The notes beneath the pieces were generated by a model. It was given only the letters and a program-made list of their open reading frames with translations. It was not told the origin of the DNA and did not search any database. 64,000 nucleotides of DNA from positions 10,525,193-10,589,192 of the forward strand of contig NC_060235.2 in NCBI RefSeq assembly GCF_021155775.2, given 5' to 3'. Below are positions 54,538 through 64,000 of this stretch, in pieces. A program made the position numbers and the translations under genes. The first letter of the stretch is position 1. The number at the start of each line of letters is the position of its first letter. This stretch comes from Neodiprion pinetum (Eukaryota; Arthropoda; Insecta; Hymenoptera; Diprionidae).

Positions 54538-56283
54538 CTATTGGATACAATTACTCCAAAACCAATGTGAGCCGGGGGATAAATTGACATCAAAATTGTC
54601 CCGAGCCAGAGTTTCCCGCAAAGTTCTTACTCCCTCACAGTCCAGGCCCCAGTTGGCCAAATTTCCAATTCGCTTAAGATTTTTGCAGCTGTGAAGCATA
54701 TTCAATACAGTAGAAGTCGACACATTGCTTGCCTCGTAAATGTAAAAGCAAGTTAAATTTTGTACCAAACTATTTTTACATTTCTCTGACTTACATCCAT
54801 TTTTGGATTTGGTTGAAACATTCAATAACTTTTCCAAGTGAAGGTTAGTGAGATCAAAACAACTGTGCACGTGTAAATCTGTCAGCTCTGGTGCCAGCGA
54901 AAGTGTTTTTGTTATTGTTATTGCGCTAACTATGCGACCTAGTTGAACTTTCTTTAGATGTTTCACAGGCGGAGGATCGGTTCTGTTGCTCCAAACAACG
55001 TTTGAACCATCCATAGATAATATTCTAAGATTCGGACAGCTTGAAAATATTTCTCTGAGATCTAATTTTATTGGGTTTTCACTTTGCATTATTCGGAGAT
55101 TTAGATCGTGCAAGTTCTGGCCGTTAGTGCGCAGGTAGCCGTAGAAACCCTCCAGCCATTGTTTTTGTGCTGGAATGCTGTGGACACTCAGGGAAGTAAC
55201 ACAAGAAAATAGTCCAAGTGACTCTGGGGGATGGTGAGGCTCAGAAATGTGAAGTTTTTCCACCTTTGGACAAGCCTGTGCTAAGATTTCTAATCTGGAT
55301 GGCGTGGTTCTTAAAGTCCGGGCCTGAGTGAGGCTAAACGGAGCGTTCAAACCAGTTGCGCCTCGGTTCATGATTTCCATCACTCTTCCTACGTGATTGT
55401 ATTCGGCCAAGGATTCCAATTTCGGAACGTGAACCAGAGCGATGAGCACCCCTTCACTCGTTACTCTTGTATTGGCTACGTTTAAAACCCTAAGCGTATT
55501 ACAGAGGAAGTTTCTACTTTCACAGTACTCGAGCAGCACTCCAAAGTCGGAATTTTTTTCAGTCTTCAAATTCTTGAGTTTCAGTTTCGAAAAGAGCGAT
55601 TTTATGCGGGACCAACTATTAGATTCTTGAACAGGAGGGTGATACAAAGTTTTGTCACGAAGTTCGACTTGCAACAGCAACTGTTTGAGACCAATGTCTG
55701 TTACTTGTCTGGAGCAGGCAACATCCAAAACGACCAACTGCGAACACGCTTTTCCAATCACTTGTAGTACCGCATCGTTTGCTATGTTTCTGAGTATTAG
55801 AGTTCTCAGATTCGTCATGCTAAGTAATGACGTTCTAAGTAACTTACAGTCCAGTCTAAGCAGTGCAGAACGAGCCAGTTCAAGAGATTCCAGTCCAACC
55901 CCTTCTGTCGCTAATAAATTTAGGAGCGAGGTTTGATGGCTGCATCCATAGTAGCAGCACAAATTAACTTTCAGACATCTGATATCATGTCCGAGTAAGA
56001 GAGCAAGTAGATACAATGGTGCAGGGCCCGAGATCAGAGTAGAACCATCCGAGGAAGGTCCATAAAGCATTTTGGACGTTTCCTCTATCACTTGAGAACG
56101 AAGGCGAGCCGGAAGGGCGTTCACATAGTAAGGCCTGATAGTTTGTTTCGCATAGGCGAACACTTGAGCGGCAGTTGATTCTTGAGATCGTATTTGAAGG
56201 CGACGGCACGTCCCATCGAGCTGCTGGCACACGCGTCCCAAACTGAGCCCCTCTAGGGAGCTAGGCTGACGGTGGCCCGGCAT
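54538..56283 (-). CDS. Leucine-rich-repeat protein, intact single coding exon
   Basis: A 581-codon frame without interruption starts at ATG 56283 (MPGHRQPSSLEG), preceded by a plausible 5' UTR acceptor (TTTTTGTCACGCAG). The opening, SSLEGLSLGRVCQQL followed by YYVNALPARLRSQVIEE, looks like the Elongin/Cullin box pattern (SLxxLxLxxV, then a LPxxLxxxL helix) seen in ZYG11- and LRR-1-like substrate receptors. After it come irregular leucine-rich repeats: LESLELARSALLRL, LRTLILRNIAND, LVVLDVACSRQVTDIGLKQL, LRVLNVANTRVTSEGV, LRILSMDGSNVV, LTDLHVHSCFDLTNLHL and LKRIGNLANWGLDCEGV. A charged linker (about residues 230-255) interrupts the array. It probably recognises proteins through the repeats; a role as a ubiquitin-ligase receptor is inference. 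I do not recognise the orthologue. This is the only clearly functional host gene in the window. Confidence 0.85.
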   Translation of the reverse strand: MPGHRQPSSLEGLSLGRVCQQLDGTCRRLQIRSQESTAAQVFAYAKQTIRPYYVNALPARLRSQVIEETSKMLYGPSSDGSTLISGPAPLYLLALLLGHDIRCLKVNLCCYYGCSHQTSLLNLLATEGVGLESLELARSALLRLDCKLLRTSLLSMTNLRTLILRNIANDAVLQVIGKACSQLVVLDVACSRQVTDIGLKQLLLQVELRDKTLYHPPVQESNSWSRIKSLFSKLKLKNLKTEKNSDFGVLLEYCESRNFLCNTLRVLNVANTRVTSEGVLIALVHVPKLESLAEYNHVGRVMEIMNRGATGLNAPFSLTQARTLRTTPSRLEILAQACPKVEKLHISEPHHPPESLGLFSCVTSLSVHSIPAQKQWLEGFYGYLRTNGQNLHDLNLRIMQSENPIKLDLREIFSSCPNLRILSMDGSNVVWSNRTDPPPVKHLKKVQLGRIVSAITITKTLSLAPELTDLHVHSCFDLTNLHLEKLLNVSTKSKNGCKSEKCKNSLVQNLTCFYIYEASNVSTSTVLNMLHSCKNLKRIGNLANWGLDCEGVRTLRETLARDNFDVNLSPGSHWFWSNCIQ

Positions 56284-56548
56284 TTTCTCTTGTTTATTCA
56301 CTGCGTGACAAAAATGGTTTTAGTTAGTTACTCTAAAGAATTTCGAGGGTCATTTAATCTGAACAGAAAATTTGTCTTAATCATTGTTATCTTTCGAAAT
56401 AAGTCTGTCACAGCATGCTCAAACAGTATTCAAGTGCCATTTTTACGTTTAACAATTGTCAAAAATGTAGGAGACTACGAATTATGGGATAATTTAAGTG
56501 AAGCATATTAATTTTATAAACGTAACCCCTAGTAATTAATGATAGTGT
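56284..56548 (-). promoter_or_regulatory. Upstream region of the LRR gene
   Basis: It contains a probable 5' UTR intron end (acceptor at about 56304) and AT-rich sequence. No TATA box or other core motif is convincing. The tRNA-headed repeats begin directly after it. Confidence 0.25.
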
Positions 56549-56904
56549 AAATTCGAAAATTTGATGATTTCGAAAAATTAACGACGGAGCCAGGAATCGA
56601 ACCTGGCGTCTAGAGATGCTTAGCCTGAGCCTTACTCCACTAGATCACCTAGCCGCCCTGAATCTGTTGTCGTTAATTTCTCTCATCGCCAGTGAGTTTG
56701 AATTTGTTTTCTTGTGCCTGTATATGTATGTATTAAGAATTTTGTCTCTTCAAGCATTGTTAAACAATGTAGTGTGTAGATGATATGTTTACATTTGAAT
56801 TCTTACTTCTAATGAGAAGCCACGCAAGACGGGCAAAGCCGTCTATTAAATGATACACGGATGTGCATATCATTAATCACGAGAAGATGATTGTTGAAGA
56901 ATGT
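56549..56904 (-). repeat. tRNA-headed repeat, unit 2
   Basis: Same organisation as the unit at 10700. The tRNA-like segment is at 56583-56660 on the minus strand, with box B GGTTCGATTCC, flanked by the TTAACGAC/GTCGTTAA inverted repeat. It continues with TGCCTGTATATGTATGTATT and TCTCTTCAAGCATTG. It differs from unit 3 at scattered positions. The period to unit 3 is 356 bp, so the two are a tandem pair. Confidence 0.7.
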
Positions 56905-57225
56905 AAATTCGAAAATTTGGTGATTTTGAAAAATTAACGACGGAGCCAGGAATCGAACCTGGCGTCTAGAGATGCTTAGCCGGAGCCTTACTCCACTAGA
57001 CCACCTAGCCGCCCTGACTCTGCTGTCGTTAATTTCTCTAATCACCAGTGAGTTCGAATTTGTTTTCGTGTGCCTGTATATGTATGTATTAAGAATTTCG
57101 TCTCTTCAAGCACTGTTAAAGAACAGTGTTGTTTTCAAATGTAAATATATCATCTGCACACTACATTCTTTAACAGTGCTTGAAGAGACGAAATTCTTAA
57201 TACATTAATGATAGTATTGCAGAAT
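56905..57225 (-). repeat. tRNA-headed repeat, unit 3, with perfect terminal hairpin
   Basis: The tRNA-like segment is at 56939-57016. After the flanking inverted repeat, a hairpin spans 57088-57202: ATTAAGAATTTCGTCTCTTC on the left is exactly inverted on the right, giving arms of about 38 bp. The cloverleaf does not fold normally, so a working tRNA is unlikely. The internal boxes could still recruit RNA polymerase III. Confidence 0.7.
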
Positions 57226-58656
57226 ATTGTTTTTTTTTTTACTGTTCTAAATACATATAATTCATATACGCGTGCAGTATATTATTCAGCGGTTCCGTGA
57301 GAAAATTATTAATAACTCTATTTGCGACTTAAAGCTTCGCTTAGAATCAATAGGGGTCGAAATCTCGATGACAATAACATACACTATATATTTCAAGTTC
57401 ATTTCTACGAGGAAGAAGATGAAAATTAGATGAAATGTTATCCGTCAGAGTGCGGACTATAAAAATCCCGATTAGTACGAACTGTGTGAGTCATATCCGG
57501 TAAAACTTGGATCCCTTATATCTTTGGCTGAAATTGGTCTACTTCATGAATTTTATCTTCTTATCCCACAAATACATACCATTCGTTTCAATATTGTATG
57601 ACTATCAAGATAATATAGAAAGGCAACGTTCTGTAAAGAAGTTACACTGATCTATGTAAATCAGTGAAAAGCTACATGGAGATAGAAAAGTTTGTTATTG
57701 TGAGAAATGATGATCAACCATTAAATAGCTCGTACACCGATTTATATTTTAAAGTGCAGCATGAATATTGGATCGCAAAAAAATGGAACGAGTCACTTCC
57801 ATTTTTGAGGTAGGGACGCTTCCACATTTTCAAATTTGGAATGGCTAGTCACAGGATTGAACACCATCGTCAAGAAACCAATTATTTGAGAAATTAATTG
57901 AAAATCACTGGGATTCAAGCTGTTCTTCAACACTGAAAATCACTTGAAAATCACCAAGATGTCCAACAACTTTGAACGTTTGGGAATCACTTATAAGTCA
58001 ACGGAATTCGAGCCAATTTTTAATATTGAAAATCACCAAGAAATTACTTTGAAATCGTTGGTGGTTTCCACACAAGTGGCTCCTCAACCGTCGTCGTAGA
58101 ATCCTCTACAGAATTCTTCGTACAACTTTACCGTGCATCAAAAGTAGTTGTATTATAACGCTTTAGTATGGTTGTAAATTTTAACGTTCTTAAAATCTAG
58201 AGTCGAGTCTTTCTGTAAGATTATAGAAACACCAATGCAAGAGTAAATATTTACGTGCGTTGGTTCTTATTTATTTAAATGTTGTTCGCTTCGAAGTAAA
58301 AGTTCACACGATGGCAGATTACTCATACACTTGATGTTGTGTAGTTTTCTACTATCAAATCTCGCGATATGTAACGTTTTTTCTTTTAATTTTTCACTTC
58401 ATGTTACCTGATTCAATAGCGACTTAGCGAGATTTCTTTGGAGTTCTAATCAATCAAGTCTAATCGAAAACTCAACTCAGTGCTGCTATCGAGATTCCAT
58501 GATAAATATTTGAATAATATTAAGGAAACTTGGGTATCTGAAACTCTACAAATGAGCTTGATCGATCAAGTACGTGACGTGAGATACGTAGCACTGAATG
58601 CTTAATGTATCAAATATAGTAAAGTTGAAAAAATTAAACTAGCAAAGTGTGCCAAC
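57226..58656. other. AT-rich stretch without a gene
   Basis: Around 57885-58050 the phrase GAAAATCAC recurs about five times in a loose tandem arrangement. No coding sequence or other structure is seen. Confidence 0.4.
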
Positions 58657-59095
58657 TAGCGATGGCCACTAAGCCAAAACAATCGAAGAATTGATTAATC
58701 TAGAAAAATAGTCGAACACGACTCGATTGAATCGGTAAAAATTAACTGATTTTTTTTTTCATATTTTTTTGAACCGGCGCATATAAACCCAAAATTTCAT
58801 AAATTTCAGTACGTAGTCTTAATAGTAGAAAAGTTTTTTGAATATTTACAGTTTCATTTAAAATATTGTTCAATTTCAGGTGAAAATATTCATTTATCTT
58901 TCACTTATATATATTACAAATAGGTACTTAATAAATAAGACATTGATAATAAGTGAAACTTTAAACACATAAATAGACATTGTATTGCATCGTTCATGGG
59001 AGTAAATAACAAAAAACGATTGTGAGGAAAAATCATCGAGTTGGTTGATTAATCAAGTCTAAGAAATAAGCGATTATACTCGATTAATCGTGAAT
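58657..59095 (+). repeat. Dispersed repeat rich in CGATTAATC motifs, copy 2
   Basis: It starts GCGATGGCCACTAAGCC and shares ACGACTCGATTGAATCGGTAA with the copy at 519. Near the right end GTTGATTAATCAAG and CTCGATTAATCGTG occur, partly inverted relative to the left part. It is non-coding and probably a non-autonomous DNA transposon. Confidence 0.5.
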
Positions 59096-59396
59096 AAATT
59101 ATTGATTTGAGTGAAAATCCATTATTTTTGGTCATTCTTAGTGCGAACTTGTAACTAATCTTCCGGGCACATAGTACAAGTAACTTCGAACAATGGTGGT
59201 CAACAATATGAAATTTAATCACAAATCCATAACTTTTACTCTCTTTACTTACGTGTATCATTTCTTTTATATATTAGGTATGATTGAACCAATTTATTTC
59301 GATGGTTAGTACCGATGAGTTTTTAAAATCGAGAGTATTTCCTAAATTGAAACTGTGAGATGCAAATGCACAACTGTCAAATTCATGTTTTTAATT
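59096..59396. other. Short non-coding spacer
   Basis: AT-rich, with nothing recognisable before the Penelope-like element. Confidence 0.3.
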
Positions 59397-60890
59397 TTAG
59401 AACCTGACCTTAAATTCTGTTTTTAGGTGTTGAGAATATTGTTCTATGCATATTTTTTGACAGTCATTACAATTAATTTGATAAACAGTATTCATTTTTT
59501 TAAAGGTAAGAATGATAGTTTTTAGAGAAGTGAACATTTTCTGTGTGCTGTTGGTAATTTTATATTTAACATCTATTCTTTCTACTTTTAATAGCTTTTT
59601 AGTCTTCACCATTTGTTTGGAAAGTTGTGATTCCAATCAATAGAATTAAATGTTTTTTCACTTACATCTTTTATGAGAGATAAAGGAAAGTTATTGTTTA
59701 ACAGAGTAGTTTCCACTTTTTCAAGATTTCTGGTAATGAAGTTAGGATGGGATATATGTAGACAACGACCGGATACGCCCATGACAACAGACTTTCTATA
59801 AATGTTCCGAATAAAAATTAATATATCTACCAGATCATGTGTCTTTGTGAAACGTTTAAAGTAAAATCTTGTTGTCATGGTTTTAACTACAGTATCTATG
59901 AAATTAATTCTATTATCTTCTAACTCTCATGTAAATTGAATTTTTGGGTGAAAATTACTGACTTTATTCACTAGTATGGCAGTCTGATCTTGATGCGCAC
60001 ACGTTATAATGTCTGCGATAGAAATGTAATTTACAGCGAAGACTATTGATCAATTTATTTTTCTAAGTGTTCAAGAACTGAACTTGCAACTGTTGGACTC
60101 ACAGGAGAGCCCATGGCGACACCAAAGATTTGTTTGTAAAATTGGTCGTTATATGCGAAGTAGCAAGATTGTAGAACTAGTTTAGTAGCTTCTGTGAATT
60201 CTTTCTTGTTTATATTAATGTGTTTTATTATTTTACGCCATTTTCTAGTAATAGTAGATGTCACTAACTCAGTAGGAATATTAGAAAATAGAGATACTGC
60301 ATCTAATGAAATGAAGATATGGTCAACTGGTATAGTCAATTCTTTTATGTTATTGACGAAAGATCACGTGTCTTTAACATAATAGTTGGAGTTACCTACA
60401 ATATTAGATAGCATACCGCCACAAAATTTGGATATTTTGCATTTAGGTGAGTTAATGTTTGACAACATTGGTCTTGACGGTACCGTTATTTTTGTGAATC
60501 TTAGGTTCAAAATATACTGTCGGAGGTAAAGAGTTGTATTTCTCGAGATTTTTGGCAACCTGTATACTAGTGAATTTCATTCTTATAATGTTAATTAAAT
60601 CCTTGACTTGTTTTTCTATTTTTCTGTGGGGTCTCCATTTAGAAGTTGATGAGTGTCAGAGTCATTAATATGGTTCGACTTTTTTCTGTTTATTCATTTC
60701 TGTTCATGAGGATTGTGACGCTCCCTTTATCGGCTTTAGTTACAATTAGATTACTGTGTTCTTTGAGGATAACCTTCGCTTGCTTAAATTTATAAATTTT
60801 CATGTTAGCTTTCTTGTCAACGTTTGATGACATTTTATTGCTAATTAACCTAGTGACATTAGACCTAATTTTATCTTGGATAGCCATGTT
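59397..60890 (-). pseudogene. Penelope-like retroelement (RT plus GIY-YIG remnant)
   Basis: Read on the minus strand, the blocks are in the order of a Penelope-like element. First is LIVTKADKGSVTILMN (60887-60690), typical of the segment before the reverse transcriptase. Next come a decayed finger/palm region with SRPMLSNINSP near 60470, and FISLDAVSLFSNIPTELV near 60310 with its catalytic Asp. FGVAMGSPVSPTVASSVLEHLEK lies near 60120. Then comes the thumb and linker (59878-59606), with VDILIFIRNIYRKSV and NNFPLSLIKDV. The last part (NTVYQINCNDCQKICIEQYS) is the start of a GIY-YIG endonuclease, truncated near 59400. The YxDD catalytic box region between 60055 and 59880 is degraded. Several frame breaks show the copy is dead. 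Confidence 0.8.
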
Positions 60891-61770
60891 TTTTTACAAT
60901 GGCTGTTTCAATGACGATGACAAGGTTTTCTGTATCAGGTAAGTTCACTATCCAGGTATCAGGTATATTTATATCAGGAATTTGCTGTTTATGTCATTTG
61001 TTAAATTTTGTAATGTTACTAGATTTTATGTTTTCAAATAATTTTTAGCTTTGTAGAGTCTAATGTGAAGTTTTTATAATCGATACGCCATTTAACTTCA
61101 TAGATTAAGATTTAAATTCATGTCTACAAACACGTGTAGCTTCGAATACAATTTAATTATCTACAAATTAGCTCTAAGTCAGAGTCAATTAGGAAAAGAA
61201 ACACCTGTCAAACAATATTTGTTCTTTTTCTTTATCAATAACCGGATGGTGATCGGCTGGGCCCGGTCGAGACCAAATTCGACGAATTCTTCCTTCGTAA
61301 TGCTATATAAACAATATAACTGTCTAGACGCAATACTATGGACATTTTTCGGATCCTGAATCAATTCGTGTTAGATAATGAATAAAAATGATGGTCATTT
61401 GTTTCATAGTCACAACCTAGTAAAAATAAACAAATTATTCATAATTATTGGACTACTTGAAATTGGTTAAATAAACTGCGGAGCCCTCGTTGAGGTTAGA
61501 CCCATAGCTAGTACTCTTGTGAAGCCCAAGCTTATGTTTAAATAATCGATCAAACTTGATTTGACAACCTATCGCACCTTTGAACAAACTGGATGCTGCG
61601 ATGAAATCATGTTAGGAAAATCATGATTTTGTTCTAAAACAATTCTCTGCGTGTTTTATTTGTCGTGTTGATTTCTCATTTTTGCGAGGAAGTTACGTAC
61701 TTGGCAGTAGGCATTTCTATTTTAATATTTTTTGTAGGTGAGGATATTGTTGGTAATATTTATTAAAATC
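60891..61770. other. Stretch without a recognisable gene
   Basis: The first 150 bp may belong to the N-terminal part of the Penelope-like element. The rest is AT-rich with no coding or repeat signal. Confidence 0.35.
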
Positions 61771-62047
61771 TACACTTGCGAAAATGAATTCTGAGACGAT
61801 CAACTTTTTCGTCTAGTCAGTTACGTTGGCAATGCAGAATCACCCCGCATCGCAACCGCCTGCTAGCGGAGAAGCAATCTTTGTAAACACGACATTTGAA
61901 TGTAGTATTTTTAGGTTCTGTTATGATTACGAAGATTGACCTTGTTTCGCGGCTGGCCGGCGGTAGAAACGGGCTGACTTTGTATTGTTAACGTAACTGA
62001 CTAGTCGAAAAAGTTGGCCGTGTCAGAATTCATTTCTCGAAGTGTAT
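61771..62047. mobile_element. 277-bp MITE with about 70-bp terminal inverted repeats
   Basis: TACACTTGCGAAAATGAATT at the left and its inverted relative ending in CGAAGTGTA at the right start arms that continue through CAACTTTTTCG-CTAGTCAG and GTTACGTT. The arms differ at about ten positions. There is no coding sequence. Confidence 0.8.
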
Positions 62048-64000
62048 ATTATTATTTTGGTGGTTTTCAAGTTGCGAAATAAATTTTTTTGGTAGTTTCC
62101 ACTTTAATTTATTGGGCGCAAGGTTCTTGCATCGACGTACTTTATGGGGATAAGTATTATGGCACGCAGCGTCCACATTGATTTTCAAAACCGCAAAACT
62201 CCTTAATATCGGACTCAATACTGTTTCTCACTGTTTTTATCTAGTCAGATATTCCACGTACACAATTTAATTGAAATCTACTTATCTACAAAACATACGT
62301 GGCTCCATCACTGTACTCAATAATCTTATCGTACAGTGTTGTAATTTTTATTTTTGATTAATACGTTATTCCTTCTCACTTTTTATTGTCGTGTACTATT
62401 TTTCGTAATTATGTACCTTATTGTTAGTCAATTCGAGTGTCTCACACATTATGTTTTAAATTGATAATGATTTTCGGGTTTCGTAGAAAGTATGACTCAT
62501 TTTACATTAAACCGTATACCATTTCAACGTCACCAGTTTTTTCAATTTTTTAATTTTTTTTTTTCTGTTACGGATTGTGTCCGAAACCGTCGTCCGCGAT
62601 TTCCTTCAAATGATAATTTCTTGGCTCCTAATAATCGTACATTGATCAAAATGTATAGTTCTGGCAACTATAAATTGACTAAAAAATGTAGCATGCTCCT
62701 GGTGCGCGAATGTTTTATTGTTATACTAATTATAAAAAATATAGTAAAATCAATGATTATCTATGCTTAGTGGTACTATATCTCTAACGGTAGTCACATA
62801 ATTACTTTCACTAACAATGAACGTAGCTTTACTATGAAACTTTTTTGGCGTACCTTATTTGCTGTGATTGTTATAAAAAATTTATTCGTTCGTATTACAA
62901 CAATACTTATGTGGTCTAGTAAAACCAAACATAATATATCGTTATGCCACCTATTATCGTTGTTATCCGGTCACAACTGATGGGATGGTAGTACTGTTCC
63001 GCAGAAGAATTGAACTCGTTATGTGCGTAAGTTTAACATTAGTATATCATTTTTAGGAGCATATGCAATAGATTCAATAACTATACATAAACGTGTAATC
63101 AGTGGTTCTAATGAAAAAATGAAATCTAAACATTTAGCCTAATTGTGGCAATTGGTACATTTTCCTGAAAAGCTAATTACTTATAATTGATCGTAAGTCT
63201 GAAAAATCTCATTTTTATGTTGTTAGATTCTGAAAAGCGCCGCACGCGCGTTTTCGTTTGGGATTCGAACTGGCTATTGCTTGCAATTACCTATAACTAC
63301 CTTGTCTCATCGAATTTAATATGTTACCTACGGTGTATTTATTTTCTTAAAATGATGGTTGAAGCAGCAATTTTTGAATAAATCGATTTGGTTGATTCAA
63401 TGATTCTTTTCTCTCTGTGTATAAAAGGAGATTGTTTATATTTTCTATAATTATGACAGCTATTTTCATATTCAATCTAACTCAAGAATTGTTTAGGAAA
63501 TCCGTTTACGCTGGTTCGCTCAACTATAGAATATAACGTTGTCATTGCATAAGAAATTGTCGTATAGTTGAATTCATCTATATGGTGGTTTATATGTGTT
63601 AAGGCAACTATGCATTATGTGAATGACAATCAAACCAAATGTTACATTCAACGCAGCGCCATATGTCAAGCCAACGATAATCTCGTAGTCTTCACTACCA
63701 ATGAAGAACGCAGTTATCATAACTACTTTCTTTTACTATATTCTTGAAGTTGATATAAACATTTAATGACCGGTGTTATAGTGAGAAAAACTATATTCTA
63801 TATTTCATCCAATTACGGTCGTTCTAGCTATAATATATCTTATAGTTGTCATAATTATAAGATTTTTTTCTGTGTACGACCTTCTGTATGAGCTCGTATT
63901 AAGGATGAAAAAAACAAGCTACAAATGCATAATTACTAATTACGAGATCAGCACAAATTTTTTTGTCGTGAATACTTTGATAATAAACATGCATTTTTCA
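62048..64000. other. AT-rich stretch without a recognisable gene
   Basis: Only short frames without domains. Phrases such as ATAGTT and AACTAT recur in both orientations between 62790 and 63870, perhaps a decayed foldback repeat, but no ends are clear. Confidence 0.35.

Overview
This is AT-rich eukaryotic DNA, almost certainly from an arthropod and most likely an insect. The evidence is spliced exons with canonical GT/AG sites and a dense, decayed transposon landscape typical of insects: a Polinton/Maverick, a BEL/Pao element, a Penelope-like element, a Jockey/I-type non-LTR fragment, a family pairing a Mutator-like transposase with a YqaJ nuclease, tRNA-headed repeats, and many foldback MITEs. 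Real host coding sequence is sparse: a Pro/Gln-rich internal exon (48-304, minus), one exon resembling a tubulin tyrosine ligase-like (TTLL) protein (25235-25358, plus), and one apparently intact gene for a leucine-rich-repeat protein (54538-56283, minus).

Layout. 0-5 kb: host exon, then a GC-richer block with a small basic exon (2133-2212) that splices in phase to the transposase-like gene at 5062-7795. The intervening intron-like stretch holds foldback repeats, a 78-bp exact tandem duplication and a CT tract. 7.8-15.4 kb: gene-poor DNA, one tRNA-like repeat unit, a broken RNase H-like transposase-derived gene (11653-13345) and a non-LTR endonuclease fragment. 15.8-22.6 kb: a second, 3'-truncated Mutator-like/YqaJ copy, then a BEL/Pao element with most of gag-RT deleted but an intact integrase. 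22.6-33 kb: gene-poor DNA with GC-rich repeat blocks, the TTLL-like exon and nested MITEs.

33296-46178 is an almost complete but inactivated Polinton. It has long terminal inverted repeats, near-identical 6-bp target duplications (one mismatch), major and minor capsid genes, an adenain-like protease, a phospholipase A2-like protein, a packaging ATPase, a retroviral-type integrase and a protein-primed-type DNA polymerase B. Nearly every gene has stops or frameshifts, and the Walker A lysine and the third integrase acidic residue are replaced. The element sits inside another open reading frame.

46-53.5 kb: two large near-perfect palindromes (about 315-bp and 490-bp arms), the third Mutator-like/YqaJ copy with its own small basic first exon, and another foldback. 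53.5-64 kb: the LRR gene, two more tandem tRNA-like repeat units, a decayed Penelope-like element, a short MITE and AT-rich DNA with no gene seen.

The most interesting non-standard signals are the Mutator-like transposase plus YqaJ nuclease family (three copies, two of them sharing a two-exon phase-2 structure) and a repeat family that joins a tRNA-like promoter, a flanking inverted repeat and a terminal hairpin. All reading was by eye; no homology search was run.
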